Positions 63,188 to 64,000 of a stretch of DNA of 64,000 nucleotides are shown one piece after another; the stretch's first letter is position 1; every line of letters starts with the position of its first letter. The position numbers were made by a program, and so were the translations under genes. The DNA is from a virus: IMG/VR virus record IMGVR_UViG_3300027844_001828, positions 171,625 through 235,624 of that record; one strand, given 5' to 3'. The notes below the pieces were generated by a model, which saw only the letters and a program-made list of their open reading frames with translations, was not told the origin of the DNA and did no database searches.

Positions 63188-63226
63188 GTTTTATTATGGC
63201 AAAAAGTACACATAAGGAGAACACCT

Positions 63227-63394
63227 ATGTTTGAAAACAAAGAGTTTGATGCCGAGCCATTCGACGCCTTTGTGTCCCGTATGAGTGAGGTGGAGAAGAG
63301 CGCGGAGTTTGTACCGACGGTTACGCCCGAGGCAAAGACAGGGAACATCGGCTACTTCGAGATAGAATGCTTTGATGGAGTCTGGTGGGGCTAA
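63227..63394 (+). CDS. Hypothetical protein, 55 residues
   Basis: ATG behind AAGGAGAACACCT. Acidic, with FEIECFDGVWWG at the end. No motif. Confidence 0.55.
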   Translation: MFENKEFDAEPFDAFVSRMSEVEKSAEFVPTVTPEAKTGNIGYFEIECFDGVWWG

Positions 63395-63412
63395 TTATTT
63401 TCACAAATGAGC

Positions 63413-63440
63413 TTGTAATGAAAACAATCGAGGTTAGAGT
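63413..63440 (+). promoter_or_regulatory. Leaderless-type promoter
   Basis: TTGTAA (63413-63418), 16 bp ending CGAGGT, TAGAGT (63435-63440), ATG 6 bp downstream at 63447. Confidence 0.85.
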
Positions 63441-63446
63441 ACTGGT

Positions 63447-63731
63447 ATGACAAAAACTAATCTTATTCTCGTCATCACTTACGCATACAACGGCATCTAT
63501 GGGCGGCGCGTCGAACAGTTGGCAACGTTCAATGATGACAAAATAGGCCGTGGTCGTGCCGGAACTCATTTCAGGAAGCAATGCAGGGAAAATTTTCCAG
63601 CGTGGGCCACATTAACACGCGCCGAAAGGTCAGACATCCTTGATGATGGCATCTTTGAGAACAACACTCGCTTGGTGACGATCACTCACCAGAGGCAAAT
63701 CAATAACATCATCGACTTTGAGGGTCACTAA
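63447..63731 (+). CDS. Hypothetical protein, 94 residues
   Basis: Leaderless start. LILVITYAYNGIYGRRVEQL then helices (RAERSDILDDGIFENNTRLV). TAATG overlap with the next gene. Confidence 0.65.
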   Translation: MTKTNLILVITYAYNGIYGRRVEQLATFNDDKIGRGRAGTHFRKQCRENFPAWATLTRAERSDILDDGIFENNTRLVTITHQRQINNIIDFEGH

Positions 63732-63997
63732 TGTCTAACATGTCACACTGCCGGTTTACGAATACCTTGGCCGATCTTGAGGATTGTTTTGAACACCTCG
63801 AAGATCCTATCGAATCGTCCGAAGAAGGTGCGCAAGATCACGGTGAACCTATGATAAGCGAAGCCGAGGCCAGTGGACGCGACATGTTGATCGAACTCTG
63901 CACCAGAATCGCACAAGACTACGGAGACATTGACGAATGGAAGGTATCACTTGCACAAAATGCAATACGGAAAACACGTCTGTCGAAGAGATTATGA
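63731..63997 (+). CDS. Hypothetical protein, 88 residues
   Basis: TAATG-coupled. Acidic start (LADLEDCFEHLEDPIESSEE) and a helical end. The stop lies 3 bp from the window edge. Confidence 0.6.
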   Translation: MSNMSHCRFTNTLADLEDCFEHLEDPIESSEEGAQDHGEPMISEAEASGRDMLIELCTRIAQDYGDIDEWKVSLAQNAIRKTRLSKRL

Positions 63998-64000
63998 CGG

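Overview
The window looks like part of a large, AT-rich bacteriophage genome, or a phage-derived element. Genes are mostly short, packed and on the + strand, and many are joined by ATGA, GTGA or TAATG stop/start overlaps. It carries typical phage genes: a T4-type pyrimidine-dimer glycosylase, HNH nucleases, a DUF932-type protein, two tRNA genes, small membrane proteins and lipoproteins, and a conserved phage protein at 18743-19231. I found no capsid, portal, terminase, polymerase or integrase, so the phage call is an inference from style and gene families. The host is not identifiable. Canonical TTGACA/TATAAT-type promoters, AGGAGG sites and lipoboxes point to a bacterium.

Left half (1-31.96 kb): an enzyme-rich and structural-looking region. 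It holds a TerD-like protein (cut by the window edge), an AAA+/FtsH-M41-like protease, a split MazG-like/NMN adenylyltransferase pair, two poly-serine proteins and a PD-(D/E)XK-like nuclease on the - strand, a CoaD-like nucleotidyltransferase, a complete WGR-PRD-ART PARP homologue and a GNAT. Next come an FHA membrane protein, a GspF-N-like protein and two pseudopilin-like proteins, an AAA+ ATPase, a SprT/DUF2786 protein, a metallophosphoesterase and a SpoT-like HD hydrolase. From 21.8 to 31.9 kb there are mostly small orphan genes, including YegP-like repeats, zinc-ribbon membrane proteins, lipoproteins and a chain of micro-genes.

Centre (31.96-32.72 kb): a gene-free, AT-rich stretch with repeated CACTGAATG motifs, which may be an origin or regulatory hub.

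Right half (32.7-64 kb): small genes in short transcription units. Promoters have a recurrent form: TTGtAA or TTGACA, 16-17 bp, then GRGGT-TAGAGT-like -10 boxes. Many lie only 6 bp before an ATG, which implies leaderless mRNAs, several of them starting with a tiny leader peptide. Six copies of a 34-bp palindrome sit at unit boundaries, some directly after a strong terminator. Recognisable genes are a second SprT-like protease, a GHKL ATPase fused to an HExxH domain, a Cys-rich phage protein, tRNA-Arg(UCU), tRNA-Met(CAU), the DenV homologue, an HNH nuclease, a DUF932 protein, and a full alanine dehydrogenase.

Three themes link the genes. One is NAD and nucleotide economy: an adenylyltransferase, a MazG-like protein, a PARP, an NAD-dependent Ald, an HD hydrolase and a phosphoesterase. 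Another is proteolysis: four HExxH-type genes. The third is gene instability: at least eight small genes carry one in-frame stop, and others are frameshifted or fragmentary, which is unusual for a lytic phage and deserves read-level checking.
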